NCBI GenBank assembly: GCA_007127665.1
Contig: SKYY01000194.1
Coordinates: 1 to 14,121, forward strand
Direction of reading: 5' to 3'
From: Balneolales bacterium
Lineage (GTDB): Bacteria; Bacteroidota; Rhodothermia; Balneolales; Natronogracilivirgulaceae
Length of the DNA: 14,121 bases
Part shown: in pieces, positions 6,159-12,949 of the stretch
Numbering within the stretch: the stretch's first letter is position 1
Layout: the number at the start of each line of letters is the position of its first letter
The notes under the pieces: model-generated
Seen by the model: only the letters and a program-made list of their open reading frames with translations
Told to the model about the DNA's origin: nothing
Databases searched by the model: none
Translations under genes and position numbers: made by a program

Positions 6159-8177
6159 ATGGACGCATACGTTCATCTCGTACCCTGGATCGTTCTGATA
6201 CCGTTGGCCGGCTTCCTGTTCAACGGATTGCTCGGACTCGCATCCGGGGCTTTCCGGGAACAGAAGAATCTGATAGGCGGCGTGGCAACCCTGGCCGTCT
6301 TCATCCCTTTCCTCCTGGCACTGTGGCTCTTCTTCATGATGTCCGGTGACAGTGAAGCCGTTACCGTCAGCCTGTTCACCTGGATCGAAGCGGGTGATTT
6401 CACCACCGATATCGGATACCGTCTTGACCAGCTCTCTCTGCTCATGACTCTTGTGGTGACCGGCGTGGGGGCACTTATCCATTTATACGCCATCGGCTAC
6501 ATGTCCGGCGATGAGGGCTTCTGGAAGTTCTTTGCTTTCATGAACCTGTTCATCTTCGCCATGCTCAACCTGGTGCTGGCCGACAACATGCTCCTGCTTT
6601 TTCTCGGATGGGAAGGAGTAGGACTCTGTTCCTATCTTCTCATCGGGTTCTGGTATTCTGACATGGCCAAATCAGATGCCGCAAAAAAGGCATTCCTTTA
6701 CAACCGTGTTGGTGACTTCGCGTTCCTCATAGCCATGTTCCTTATCTTCCAGACCGTCGGATCTCTTCGTTTTGAGGATATCCTCGCAGGAACCGCGCTC
6801 TTCACAACCGACCAGGTATTCCTCATAGGTGCACTCATCCTGATCGGTGCCACGGGAAAAAGCGCTCAGATACCCCTGTTCGTCTGGCTGCCCGATGCCA
6901 TGGCCGGTCCAACTCCCGTCTCGGCACTCATCCATGCCGCCACCATGGTCACCTCCGGCATCTATGTGATCTCCCGGTTATCGCCGTTTTTCATGCAGTC
7001 CCCGGAACTGATGCTCCTTGTGGCCGTTATCGGCGCATTCACGGCGATCATAGCAGCAACCATCGCCCTGACCAAATACGACATCAAGGCCGTCCTGGCC
7101 TATTCCACCGTGTCCCAGCTCGGATTCATGTTCCTTGCCCTCGGTTCCGGCGCTTACGTCGCCGCCATGTTCCATGTGGTCACCCACGCGTTCTTCAAAG
7201 CCTGCCTCTTTCTTGGCTCCGGCTCCGTGATCCATGCCATGCATCACGTCGAGCACAAATTGCATGATGAAGGCAAGCACGTCCATTTCGACCCTCAGGA
7301 CATGCGCAACATGGGCGGACTCCGCAAATATCTGCCGGACACCTACAAAACGTTCCTGATTGCCACCATCGCCATTGCCGGCATTCCGCCGCTGGCCGGT
7401 TTTTTCTCCAAGGATGAAATCCTTGTGATGACGTTCAACGCCGGAATGGGAACCTACGGCGCTGTCTATATAGGACTCTGGGCCATAGCCCTGATAACCG
7501 CCTTCATGACCGCATTCTATATGTTCCGGCTGACCCTGGGGACCTTCCACGGTGAGTTCCGACTGCCTCAAAAAGTAGCCGAAGCCAAGGGTGCCGAAAA
7601 ACACCTTCACGAAAGCCCCTTCACCATGACCTCCGTCCTCTGGGTGCTGGCCGGTCTATCCATAGTGGGTGGCTTCATCGGGATCCCGAACTTCGTGGTG
7701 GCCACATTCACCGGCACGGCCGATGTCAACCTGCTGTCCAACTGGCTCGACAAGACCACGATGGATGCCGAACTGACCCTCAGCAAACTGGTGGAATGGT
7801 TTCTGCTTTTCGGATCGGTACTGGTAGCTGCCTTTGGGATTATTTTTGCCTACCGTCTGTATGAAGGCGATCAGCTGGAAGCATCCGATGCCCGCATTTC
7901 AGAACGACTGGGCGCCCTCTACCAGGTCTGGACCGAAAAATACAGGATCGATGAGATCTACGAAGGCGGTATCGTTCGTCCGACCGTGCGTTTCTCCGAC
8001 CGTATCCTCTCTGTTTTCGATATGAAAGGAATCGACGGTTTTGTCAATTTAGTGGCCGCCATAGTCCGCTTTGCCGGCGGCGTTGCCCGCTACTTCCAGA
8101 CCGGACTTATCCAGTCCTACGCATACGGAATCGTCCTCGGGGTGATCCTGGTCATATTCATGTTGCTGTTCCGATAA
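6159..8177 (+). CDS. nuoL: NADH-quinone oxidoreductase subunit L
   Basis: NuoL is the distal antiporter-like proton pump of complex I, with a long lateral helix running along the membrane arm. The 672-residue product shows a full set of pump residues: Glu152 in GWEGVG, Lys234 in TGKSAQIPLFVWLPDAM, His259 in LIHAATMVTSG, Lys347 in THAFFKACLFL, and Lys418 in AGFFSKDE. These correspond by motif to the known E. coli residues. The C-terminal third (about 515-672) has a helix, a long charged stretch consistent with the lateral helix (about 575-640), and a final membrane helix near the end (about 652-671). The length is slightly greater than that of E. coli NuoL (about 610). The gene starts 53 bases after nuoK without a strong ribosome-binding site. 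Confidence 0.98.
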   Translation: MDAYVHLVPWIVLIPLAGFLFNGLLGLASGAFREQKNLIGGVATLAVFIPFLLALWLFFMMSGDSEAVTVSLFTWIEAGDFTTDIGYRLDQLSLLMTLVVTGVGALIHLYAIGYMSGDEGFWKFFAFMNLFIFAMLNLVLADNMLLLFLGWEGVGLCSYLLIGFWYSDMAKSDAAKKAFLYNRVGDFAFLIAMFLIFQTVGSLRFEDILAGTALFTTDQVFLIGALILIGATGKSAQIPLFVWLPDAMAGPTPVSALIHAATMVTSGIYVISRLSPFFMQSPELMLLVAVIGAFTAIIAATIALTKYDIKAVLAYSTVSQLGFMFLALGSGAYVAAMFHVVTHAFFKACLFLGSGSVIHAMHHVEHKLHDEGKHVHFDPQDMRNMGGLRKYLPDTYKTFLIATIAIAGIPPLAGFFSKDEILVMTFNAGMGTYGAVYIGLWAIALITAFMTAFYMFRLTLGTFHGEFRLPQKVAEAKGAEKHLHESPFTMTSVLWVLAGLSIVGGFIGIPNFVVATFTGTADVNLLSNWLDKTTMDAELTLSKLVEWFLLFGSVLVAAFGIIFAYRLYEGDQLEASDARISERLGALYQVWTEKYRIDEIYEGGIVRPTVRFSDRILSVFDMKGIDGFVNLVAAIVRFAGGVARYFQTGLIQSYAYGIVLGVILVIFMLLFR

Positions 8178-8193
8178 ACATCACACATTTCCG

Positions 8194-9849
8194 ATGGAAT
8201 TACTGCTAAATATCGTCATTTATCTGCCGCTTCTCGGAGCCCTGCTCCTGCTGTTCATCAGGCAGGATGATTGGGTGCGATGGACCAGCCTCCTGGTCAC
8301 TACGGCAACATTCGTACTCTCGATTCCGCTGCTGCTCCAGTTTGATATCACATCCACCGGAACGGCTCAGTACCTTACGGTAGGGGAACCTTTCCTGGGT
8401 GACTGGGACGTCAAATACATGGTAGGGCTGGATGGTCTGAGCATGCTCCTTTTCATGCTCACCACGTTTATGGCACCCATTGTCGTGCTATCATCGTGGA
8501 CCTCCGTCAGGAAACACGTCGCCGGCTTCTACTCCATGCTGCTCATTCTCCAGACCGGATCGCTCGGCGTGTTCGCGGCCCTCGACCTGTTCATGTTCTA
8601 CATTTTCTTTGAGCTCACGCAGATCCCCATGTTTTTCCTGATCGGCATCTGGGGCGGGGAGGACAGGATCTATGCCACCGTCAAGTTCTTCATCTACACG
8701 CTGGTGGGATGGCTTCTGATGCTCGTGGCACTGATCTATGTGGGATTCGCTGCCGGAAACATGGTCAATGACGGGATCTTCACCACCGACTGGCAGCTTC
8801 TCACCAGCCCGGAATTCCAGCTCGGACTGGTAGAGCAAACCTGGCTCTTCCTGGCCTTCGGCTTCGCTTTCTGCATCAAGGTGCCGATATTCCCGTTCCA
8901 CAGCTGGCTTCCCCTTGCGCACACCGAAGCACCCACCGCCGGCTCCGTCGTGCTCGCTGCCATCGCCCTTAAAATGGGAACCTACGCCGTGTTGCGGTAC
9001 CTCATCCCGCTTTTCCCCAACGCAGCCATCGCATTCGCACCCATGTTCGCCGTGCTCGGCGTCATCGGTATCATCTATGGCGCACTCGTAGCCATGGTGC
9101 AAAAGGATGTGAAAAAACTGGTCGCCTATTCCTCCATCAGCCACCTCGGGTTTGTCGTTCTGGGGATGTTCGCATTCAATACAACCGGTGCCCAGGGAGC
9201 AATCATCCAGATGGTCAACCACGGCCTCTCCACAGGGGCACTCTTTATCATCGTAGGAATGCTCTACGAGCGCCGGCACAGCCGACTCATCTCCGATTTC
9301 GGCGGTGTGGCCAAAATGATGCCCGTACTCACCGTGATGTTCATGATCGCCACGCTGGCATCCATCGGCCTTCCCGGCCTTAACGGGTTCGTCGGGGAAT
9401 TCCTCATCCTGGTCGGGACATTCAACTCCGAGGTGCTGGGCTCGCCATGGTACGCGGTCCTGGCCGCCCTGGGCGTCATCCTGGCCGCCGCTTACATGCT
9501 CTGGATGTTCCAGAGAGTGATGTTCGGTCCGGTTACCCATGAAGAAAACAAAAAGCTCACGGATATCAATGCGCGTGAAATCGGACTGCTCGTACCCATT
9601 ATGATTTTTATCGTGTGGATTGGGATCCGTCCAACAGACTTTACCAGATACTCCGAAGCGCAGGTCACATGGATGCTCGAGGATACCCAAACCAGGGCCG
9701 AAACGATTGCCGGCAATGCCGCCGGGGAACAATTGCCGTCATGGGCCCTGAAGCTTTACGACGTCACCCCGCATATGGCAGCCTCCATGGAACCGGTTAA
9801 CGAAACAAAAGCCACAACTACGGCAAAATCAAAAGAGGAATCACTATGA
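8194..9849 (+). CDS. nuoM: NADH-quinone oxidoreductase subunit M
   Basis: NuoM is the middle antiporter-like pump of complex I. The 551-residue product keeps the key residues: Glu140 in FFELTQIPMF, Lys229 in CIKVPIFPFHSWLP, Lys260 in AIALKMGTY, His343 in VNHGLSTG, and Glu402 in GFVGEFLIL. They match Glu144, Lys234, Lys265 and Glu407 of E. coli with a constant small offset. After the last helix (about 465-478) comes a hydrophilic tail of about 70 residues, rich in Glu, Thr, Ala and Lys, longer than in E. coli NuoM (509 residues in all). The gene begins 16 bases after nuoL. Its stop overlaps the start of the following pcd gene in an ATGA, so the two are likely co-translated. Confidence 0.98.
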   Translation: MELLLNIVIYLPLLGALLLLFIRQDDWVRWTSLLVTTATFVLSIPLLLQFDITSTGTAQYLTVGEPFLGDWDVKYMVGLDGLSMLLFMLTTFMAPIVVLSSWTSVRKHVAGFYSMLLILQTGSLGVFAALDLFMFYIFFELTQIPMFFLIGIWGGEDRIYATVKFFIYTLVGWLLMLVALIYVGFAAGNMVNDGIFTTDWQLLTSPEFQLGLVEQTWLFLAFGFAFCIKVPIFPFHSWLPLAHTEAPTAGSVVLAAIALKMGTYAVLRYLIPLFPNAAIAFAPMFAVLGVIGIIYGALVAMVQKDVKKLVAYSSISHLGFVVLGMFAFNTTGAQGAIIQMVNHGLSTGALFIIVGMLYERRHSRLISDFGGVAKMMPVLTVMFMIATLASIGLPGLNGFVGEFLILVGTFNSEVLGSPWYAVLAALGVILAAAYMLWMFQRVMFGPVTHEENKKLTDINAREIGLLVPIMIFIVWIGIRPTDFTRYSEAQVTWMLEDTQTRAETIAGNAAGEQLPSWALKLYDVTPHMAASMEPVNETKATTTAKSKEESL

Positions 9850-10124
9850 AAGCACTCCAGCCAGCAGAAATCGAAAAAGAACTTCAGTCTCTTGACGGAT
9901 GGAACGTTGAGGGGGATAAACTCACCAAGCAGTTTACTTTCGCCGACTTCCGTGAAGCAATGGCTTTTATGGTACGCGTCGCTTTTGAAGCCGAAGAACA
10001 GGCCCATCATCCTGAGTTCTTCAACGTCTACAAAGACGTGAGGATACAGCTGGCCACACACGATGCCGGAGGAAAAATCACCACGAAAGATTTCGCACTG
10101 GCAAAACGTATCGACGCCATCTAA
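9846..10124 (+). CDS. Pterin-4a-carbinolamine dehydratase
   Basis: This enzyme dehydrates 4a-hydroxytetrahydropterin, regenerating the pterin cofactor used by aromatic amino acid hydroxylases; in many bacteria its true partner is unknown. The 92-residue cytoplasmic protein has the family signature in full: EEQAHHPEF, with His54, His55 and Pro56, followed by Val-Arg-Ile-Gln-Leu-Ala-Thr-His72-Asp-Ala-Gly-Gly and then Ile-Thr. These histidines line the active site in known structures. A good ribosome-binding site (GAGG, near 9835) precedes the ATG, which overlaps the nuoM stop by four bases. Lying between nuoM and nuoN, it must share their transcript. I recall a pcd gene being described among the complex I genes of Rhodothermus marinus, so the arrangement may be ancestral in the lineage. 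Gene names used for the family are phhB and pcd. Identity is firm; its tie to complex I is not established. Confidence 0.95.
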   Translation: MKALQPAEIEKELQSLDGWNVEGDKLTKQFTFADFREAMAFMVRVAFEAEEQAHHPEFFNVYKDVRIQLATHDAGGKITTKDFALAKRIDAI

Positions 10125-10151
10125 TCGAACGTATCGACGTTATCTAACCGA
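10105..10151 (+). repeat. 23-bp imperfect tandem duplication across the pcd stop codon
   Basis: The segment 10105-10128 (AACGTATCGACG, CC, ATCTAA, T, CGA) recurs at 10128-10151 with period 23 and three substitutions (CC to TT, and T to C). The first copy encodes the end of the dehydratase, Arg-Ile-Asp-Ala-Ile-stop; the second, read in its own frame, would give Arg-Ile-Asp-Val-Ile-stop, but it lies after the real stop and outside the frame. It is a fossil of slipped replication that fills most of the spacer before nuoN. Confidence 0.9.
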
Positions 10152-10156
10152 CATTC

Positions 10157-11587
10157 ATGGAATCAGCAAACGAATTATTGACCATTTTACCCCTGATCAT
10201 CATCGGTGCGGCGGGACTTTTCGTGATGATGCTCGATGCTTTTACGGGAAGCGCCAGGCTGGCGTTCGTGTCCACCGTCCTCTTTTCAGCCGCCGCGCTG
10301 GCCGTAGCGGTCACCGACCTGTTCGGACCCACGGGGGAGTCGTTTTACGACCTGATCACCTACGGCGGGACTGCCGCTTTCGGCATGGTTCTGGTGATGA
10401 TGGGAACCCTTTTTTCCGTAATCCTTAGCCGGGATTATCTGGAAAAAACCGGTGGGCATATCGCCGAGGTCTATTCCATGATCCTTTTTGCGGCCTTCGG
10501 GATGCTGCTCCTGGTCGCATCCAACAACCTGGTCACGGTTTTCCTGGGCATCGAAACCATGTCCATCTCACTGTATGTTTTGGCCGGACTGGTCAAGAAT
10601 GAGAAGAAGTCGGTAGAAGCTGCGCTCAAGTATTTCCTGCTCGGGGCTTTCGCGACCGGTTTCCTGCTCTACGGCATTGCATTGCTCTATGGCGCATCCG
10701 GCTCCACCTTCCTGGTGGATATTGCCGCAACCGAGGAAAAGGGGATGATCTACTGGGCCGGTGTCGGGCTCCTTCTGGTTGGATTTTTCTTCAAGATTTC
10801 GGCCGTACCGTTTCATATGTGGACCCCGGATGTCTATCAGGGAGCACCCACGACCATCACCGCATTTATGGCGACGGCATCCAAGGCAGCCGCATTTGTC
10901 GCTTTCATCCTGGTGCTCAGCCGCGCCCTGCCCGATGCACGGTCCGAATGGAGTGATGTGATCTGGCTGTTCGCCCTGCTGACCATGGTGATCGGAAACA
11001 TCCTTGCACTGGTCCAGGACAATGTGAAGCGCATGCTGGCCTATTCCAGCATTGCCCATGCCGGTTATATCATGATCGGCCTTGCAGCGGGAACGGGAGC
11101 CGCATACAGCGCCGTGCTCTTCTACCTGTTTGCCTACACCCTCATGAATATCGGCGCTTTCGGCATCGTTGCCTATTACGAATGGCACAAGGGATACGAT
11201 TTTACCGATATCAACAACTATTCGGGCCTCGGCTTCCAACAGCCGATCATTGGTGTGCTCATGTCCATTTTCCTCTTTTCTATGGTGGGAATTCCGCCGT
11301 TTGCCGGTTTTATCGGCAAATACCGCGTTTTCGCAGCGGCAGTGGACGAAGGGCTGATCGGCCTGGTTATTGTAGGCGTGCTTGCAAGCGCCGCAAGCGT
11401 TTACTACTACTTGCGCGTACTCGTGCACATGTACATGAAAGAGAGCGAGAACGACATCACCCTGGTGCGTCCGGGTACCCTCTATATGGCCGTCCTGCTG
11501 CTGCTTGCCGCACTGACAATCTATTTCGGTATCAACCCGGGTATACTCACCGATCTGCTTGGCTCGTTCAAAGCCGTTACATATTGA
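10157..11587 (+). CDS. nuoN: NADH-quinone oxidoreductase subunit N
   Basis: NuoN is the proximal antiporter-like pump of complex I, next to NuoK. The 476-residue product shows the pump residues Glu133 in FLGIETMSIS, Lys158 in AALKYFLLGAFA, Lys213 in FFKISAVPFHMWTPD, Lys243 in ATASKAAAF, and Lys388 in GFIGKYRVF. The first two have the same numbers as in E. coli NuoN. About fourteen hydrophobic helices can be counted, and the length is close to that of E. coli NuoN (485 residues). It starts 32 bases after pcd with no clear ribosome-binding site and is the last nuo gene of the cluster. No strong intrinsic terminator with a T tract follows; the hairpin at 11678-11698 could weakly serve. Confidence 0.98.
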   Translation: MESANELLTILPLIIIGAAGLFVMMLDAFTGSARLAFVSTVLFSAAALAVAVTDLFGPTGESFYDLITYGGTAAFGMVLVMMGTLFSVILSRDYLEKTGGHIAEVYSMILFAAFGMLLLVASNNLVTVFLGIETMSISLYVLAGLVKNEKKSVEAALKYFLLGAFATGFLLYGIALLYGASGSTFLVDIAATEEKGMIYWAGVGLLLVGFFFKISAVPFHMWTPDVYQGAPTTITAFMATASKAAAFVAFILVLSRALPDARSEWSDVIWLFALLTMVIGNILALVQDNVKRMLAYSSIAHAGYIMIGLAAGTGAAYSAVLFYLFAYTLMNIGAFGIVAYYEWHKGYDFTDINNYSGLGFQQPIIGVLMSIFLFSMVGIPPFAGFIGKYRVFAAAVDEGLIGLVIVGVLASAASVYYYLRVLVHMYMKESENDITLVRPGTLYMAVLLLLAALTIYFGINPGILTDLLGSFKAVTY

Positions 11588-11638
11588 GGGCATGTAATGG
11601 CAGGGGATTGTTCTGCAACCGTGCACAGCGCATAATAA

Positions 11639-11669
11639 TTGCAACAGAAGGATAATCTCGTTATATTTG
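11639..11669 (+). promoter_or_regulatory. FCB-type promoter of the rpsF-rpsR-rplI operon
   Basis: TTG (11639-11641) is followed by 20 bases and TATATTTG (11662-11669), an exact TAnnTTTG -7 element at the preferred spacing for the primary sigma factor of Bacteroidota-type bacteria. Transcription should begin around 11675-11677, about 50 bases before the rpsF ATG. This is the best promoter in the window and supports the assignment of the organism to the FCB group. Confidence 0.8.
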
Positions 11670-11677
11670 CGCCGCCT

Positions 11678-11698
11678 GCCGCTGGAAACACCAGCGGC
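11678..11698 (+). promoter_or_regulatory. Perfect leader hairpin of the rpsF operon
   Basis: GCCGCTGG (11678-11685), loop AAACA, and CCAGCGGC (11691-11698) form an uninterrupted 8-bp GC-rich stem that would sit at the extreme 5' end of the rpsF mRNA predicted from the promoter. S6-S18 leader RNAs that bind the S6-S18 complex and autoregulate this operon are known in many bacteria and carry a CCG element; here CCG occurs at the foot of the stem and again at 11716-11718. I cannot show that the known motif is matched. It may instead stabilise the mRNA or act as a weak terminator for nuoN, since the following TGTTTACTTT is a poor T tract. Confidence 0.5.
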
Positions 11699-11727
11699 TG
11701 TTTACTTTAAAACAACCGAAGGTGACT

Positions 11728-12096
11728 ATGAAAACCAATTTCTATGAAGTAACCTTTATCATCAACCCGGTTCTCGAAGAAGACCAGGTGAAAGAGGTCA
11801 AGGAAGGCTTCGAATCCTTTATCAAGGAGCGGGGAGCCGAAATTGATGAAGTGGATGAGTGGGGCATCAAGCGCCTCGCCTATGAAATCGACGGGAAAAA
11901 CAGCGGCTATTACGTGAATGCCTATTTTCACGCGCCCGGTGCCATCGTCAGCGATCTGGAGCGGTACTTCAAACTGCAGGAGAACATCCTCAGGAATATC
12001 GTCCTCAAGTATGACAACAAGATGCTGAAGCACAGAGAGCTCCAGAAAAAGGGCAAGCTTCCGGTAATATTCAGTGAAACTCCCGAAGTGGAGTAA
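11728..12096 (+). CDS. rpsF: 30S ribosomal protein S6
   Basis: S6 binds the central domain of 16S rRNA together with S18 during assembly of the small subunit. The 122-residue protein begins [20 protein letters not shown] and continues with the family stretch [19 protein letters not shown] (about 45-63) and the [16 protein letters not shown] helix (about 78-93). The ATG at 11728 is preferred over an in-frame GTG six bases upstream because the site GAAGGTG (11718-11724) is well spaced to it. It is the first gene of a three-gene ribosomal operon. No ssb gene lies between rpsF and rpsR, unlike in Firmicutes and many others. Confidence 0.98.
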   Translation: MKTNFYEVTFIINPVLEEDQVKEVKEGFESFIKERGAEIDEVDEWGIKRLAYEIDGKNSGYYVNAYFHAPGAIVSDLERYFKLQENILRNIVLKYDNKMLKHRELQKKGKLPVIFSETPEVE

Positions 12097-12131
12097 TCGC
12101 AACCCACCACCCATTTCAAAAGATTCTGAAC

Positions 12132-12383
12132 ATGTTAAAAAATCCCGCACACCCTAAAAAAGGCAACCTCAAGGAGAAAGAGTGTAAATTCTCCAGAGCG
12201 GGCGTTGTCTATATCGACTACAAGGATGTCGATACCCTGGAGCGCTTCATCAATGACCAGGGCAAGATCCTTCCCCGTCGCGTAACCGGAACCAGTGCCA
12301 AATACCAGCGCCAGCTGGCCCTTGCAGTTAAACGTGCAAGGCACCTCGGTCTGCTTCCATTCGTTGCCGAAAACCTCAGATAA
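12132..12383 (+). CDS. rpsR: 30S ribosomal protein S18
   Basis: S18 is a small basic protein that joins the platform of the 30S subunit as a heterodimer with S6. The 83-residue product shows the family core [20 protein letters not shown], then [20 protein letters not shown] and [11 protein letters not shown]. The N-terminal segment keeps KECKFS, a single cysteine where some S18 proteins bind zinc with more, so zinc binding is unlikely. It starts 35 bases after rpsF without an obvious ribosome-binding site. Length is normal. Confidence 0.98.
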   Translation: MLKNPAHPKKGNLKEKECKFSRAGVVYIDYKDVDTLERFINDQGKILPRRVTGTSAKYQRQLALAVKRARHLGLLPFVAENLR

Positions 12384-12404
12384 TCACCTATCCAGGAGTC
12401 AATT

Positions 12405-12854
12405 ATGCAAGTCATATTAAAAGAAGATGTAGAAAAACTGGGACTGGCCGGTGAAGTTGTAGAGGTTAAGGACGGATACGGAAGAAATTACCTCATTCCA
12501 ACCGGCAAAGCCGTACTCGCCACTCCCGGCGCACGCAAAGCGGTCGAGCAGCAGATGAAAAAGGTGCTGGAACAGCGTCTGGCAAACCTTGACACTGCCA
12601 GGGAAACCGCAGAAGCACTTCAGGGAACCAATGTCACCATAGCCGTCAAGGCCGGTGAAGAAGGCAAGATCTTCGGTACGGTAACCAACGTGCAGATCGC
12701 CGAGGCTCTCAAGGAGAAAGGCTTCGACATCGACCGGCGTAAAATCCAGATCGACGATGATGTCAAGCAGCTTGGCGAATACACCGCGACCATCAACCTG
12801 CATGAAGAGGTCAAAACAAGCCTGACCTTCTGGGTCGTCAAAGCACAGGATTGA
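12405..12854 (+). CDS. rplI: 50S ribosomal protein L9
   Basis: L9 binds 23S rRNA near the L1 stalk and helps keep the reading frame. The 149-residue protein has the N-terminal RNA-binding domain (MQVILKEDVEKLGLAGEVVE, then VKDGYGRNYLIPTGKAVLAT, residues 1-41), a long connecting helix (about 42-75) and a C-terminal domain with FGTVTNVQIAEALKEKGFDI (about 88-107). A strong ribosome-binding site (AGGAG, 12394-12398) precedes the ATG. It ends the rpsF operon, and an intrinsic terminator follows 44 bases later. Confidence 0.98.
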   Translation: MQVILKEDVEKLGLAGEVVEVKDGYGRNYLIPTGKAVLATPGARKAVEQQMKKVLEQRLANLDTARETAEALQGTNVTIAVKAGEEGKIFGTVTNVQIAEALKEKGFDIDRRKIQIDDDVKQLGEYTATINLHEEVKTSLTFWVVKAQD

Positions 12855-12860
12855 TTCTTC

Positions 12861-12878
12861 CGGCAAGACTATTTGCCG
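12861..12878 (+). other. Small hairpin just after rplI
   Basis: CGGCAA (12861-12866) and TTGCCG (12873-12878) are perfect complements around a six-base loop, starting seven bases after the rplI stop. There is no T run behind it, so it is not a terminator by itself. It may protect the mRNA 3' end or simply be chance. Confidence 0.35.
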
Positions 12879-12898
12879 TAAAAGCATCGTTTAAAAAG

Positions 12899-12930
12899 GG
12901 AAATGCAGCTGCTGTGTTTCCTTTTTTTTT
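12899..12930 (+). terminator. Rho-independent terminator of the rpsF-rpsR-rplI operon
   Basis: A 10-bp stem (12899-12908 with 12912-12921, two G-U pairs) closes on the loop CTG and is followed by nine T residues (12922-12930); five A residues stand before the stem. This is a classic intrinsic terminator. It explains the T tract and makes the GTG at 12914 and TTG at 12929 unlikely starts for the next gene. Confidence 0.85.
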
Positions 12931-12949
12931 GGGTAACCAAACCGTCCTT

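Noticed and set aside
8491..9732. Minus-strand open frame of 413 codons opposite nuoM
   Set aside because: The translation is rich in His, Gly, Glu and Asp with no family pattern, as expected for the complement of a membrane-protein gene; nuoM is unambiguous.
10568..11644. Minus-strand open frame of 358 codons opposite nuoN
   Set aside because: The same explanation applies: it is the reverse complement of hydrophobic codons in nuoN, with many Cys and His and no recognisable domain.
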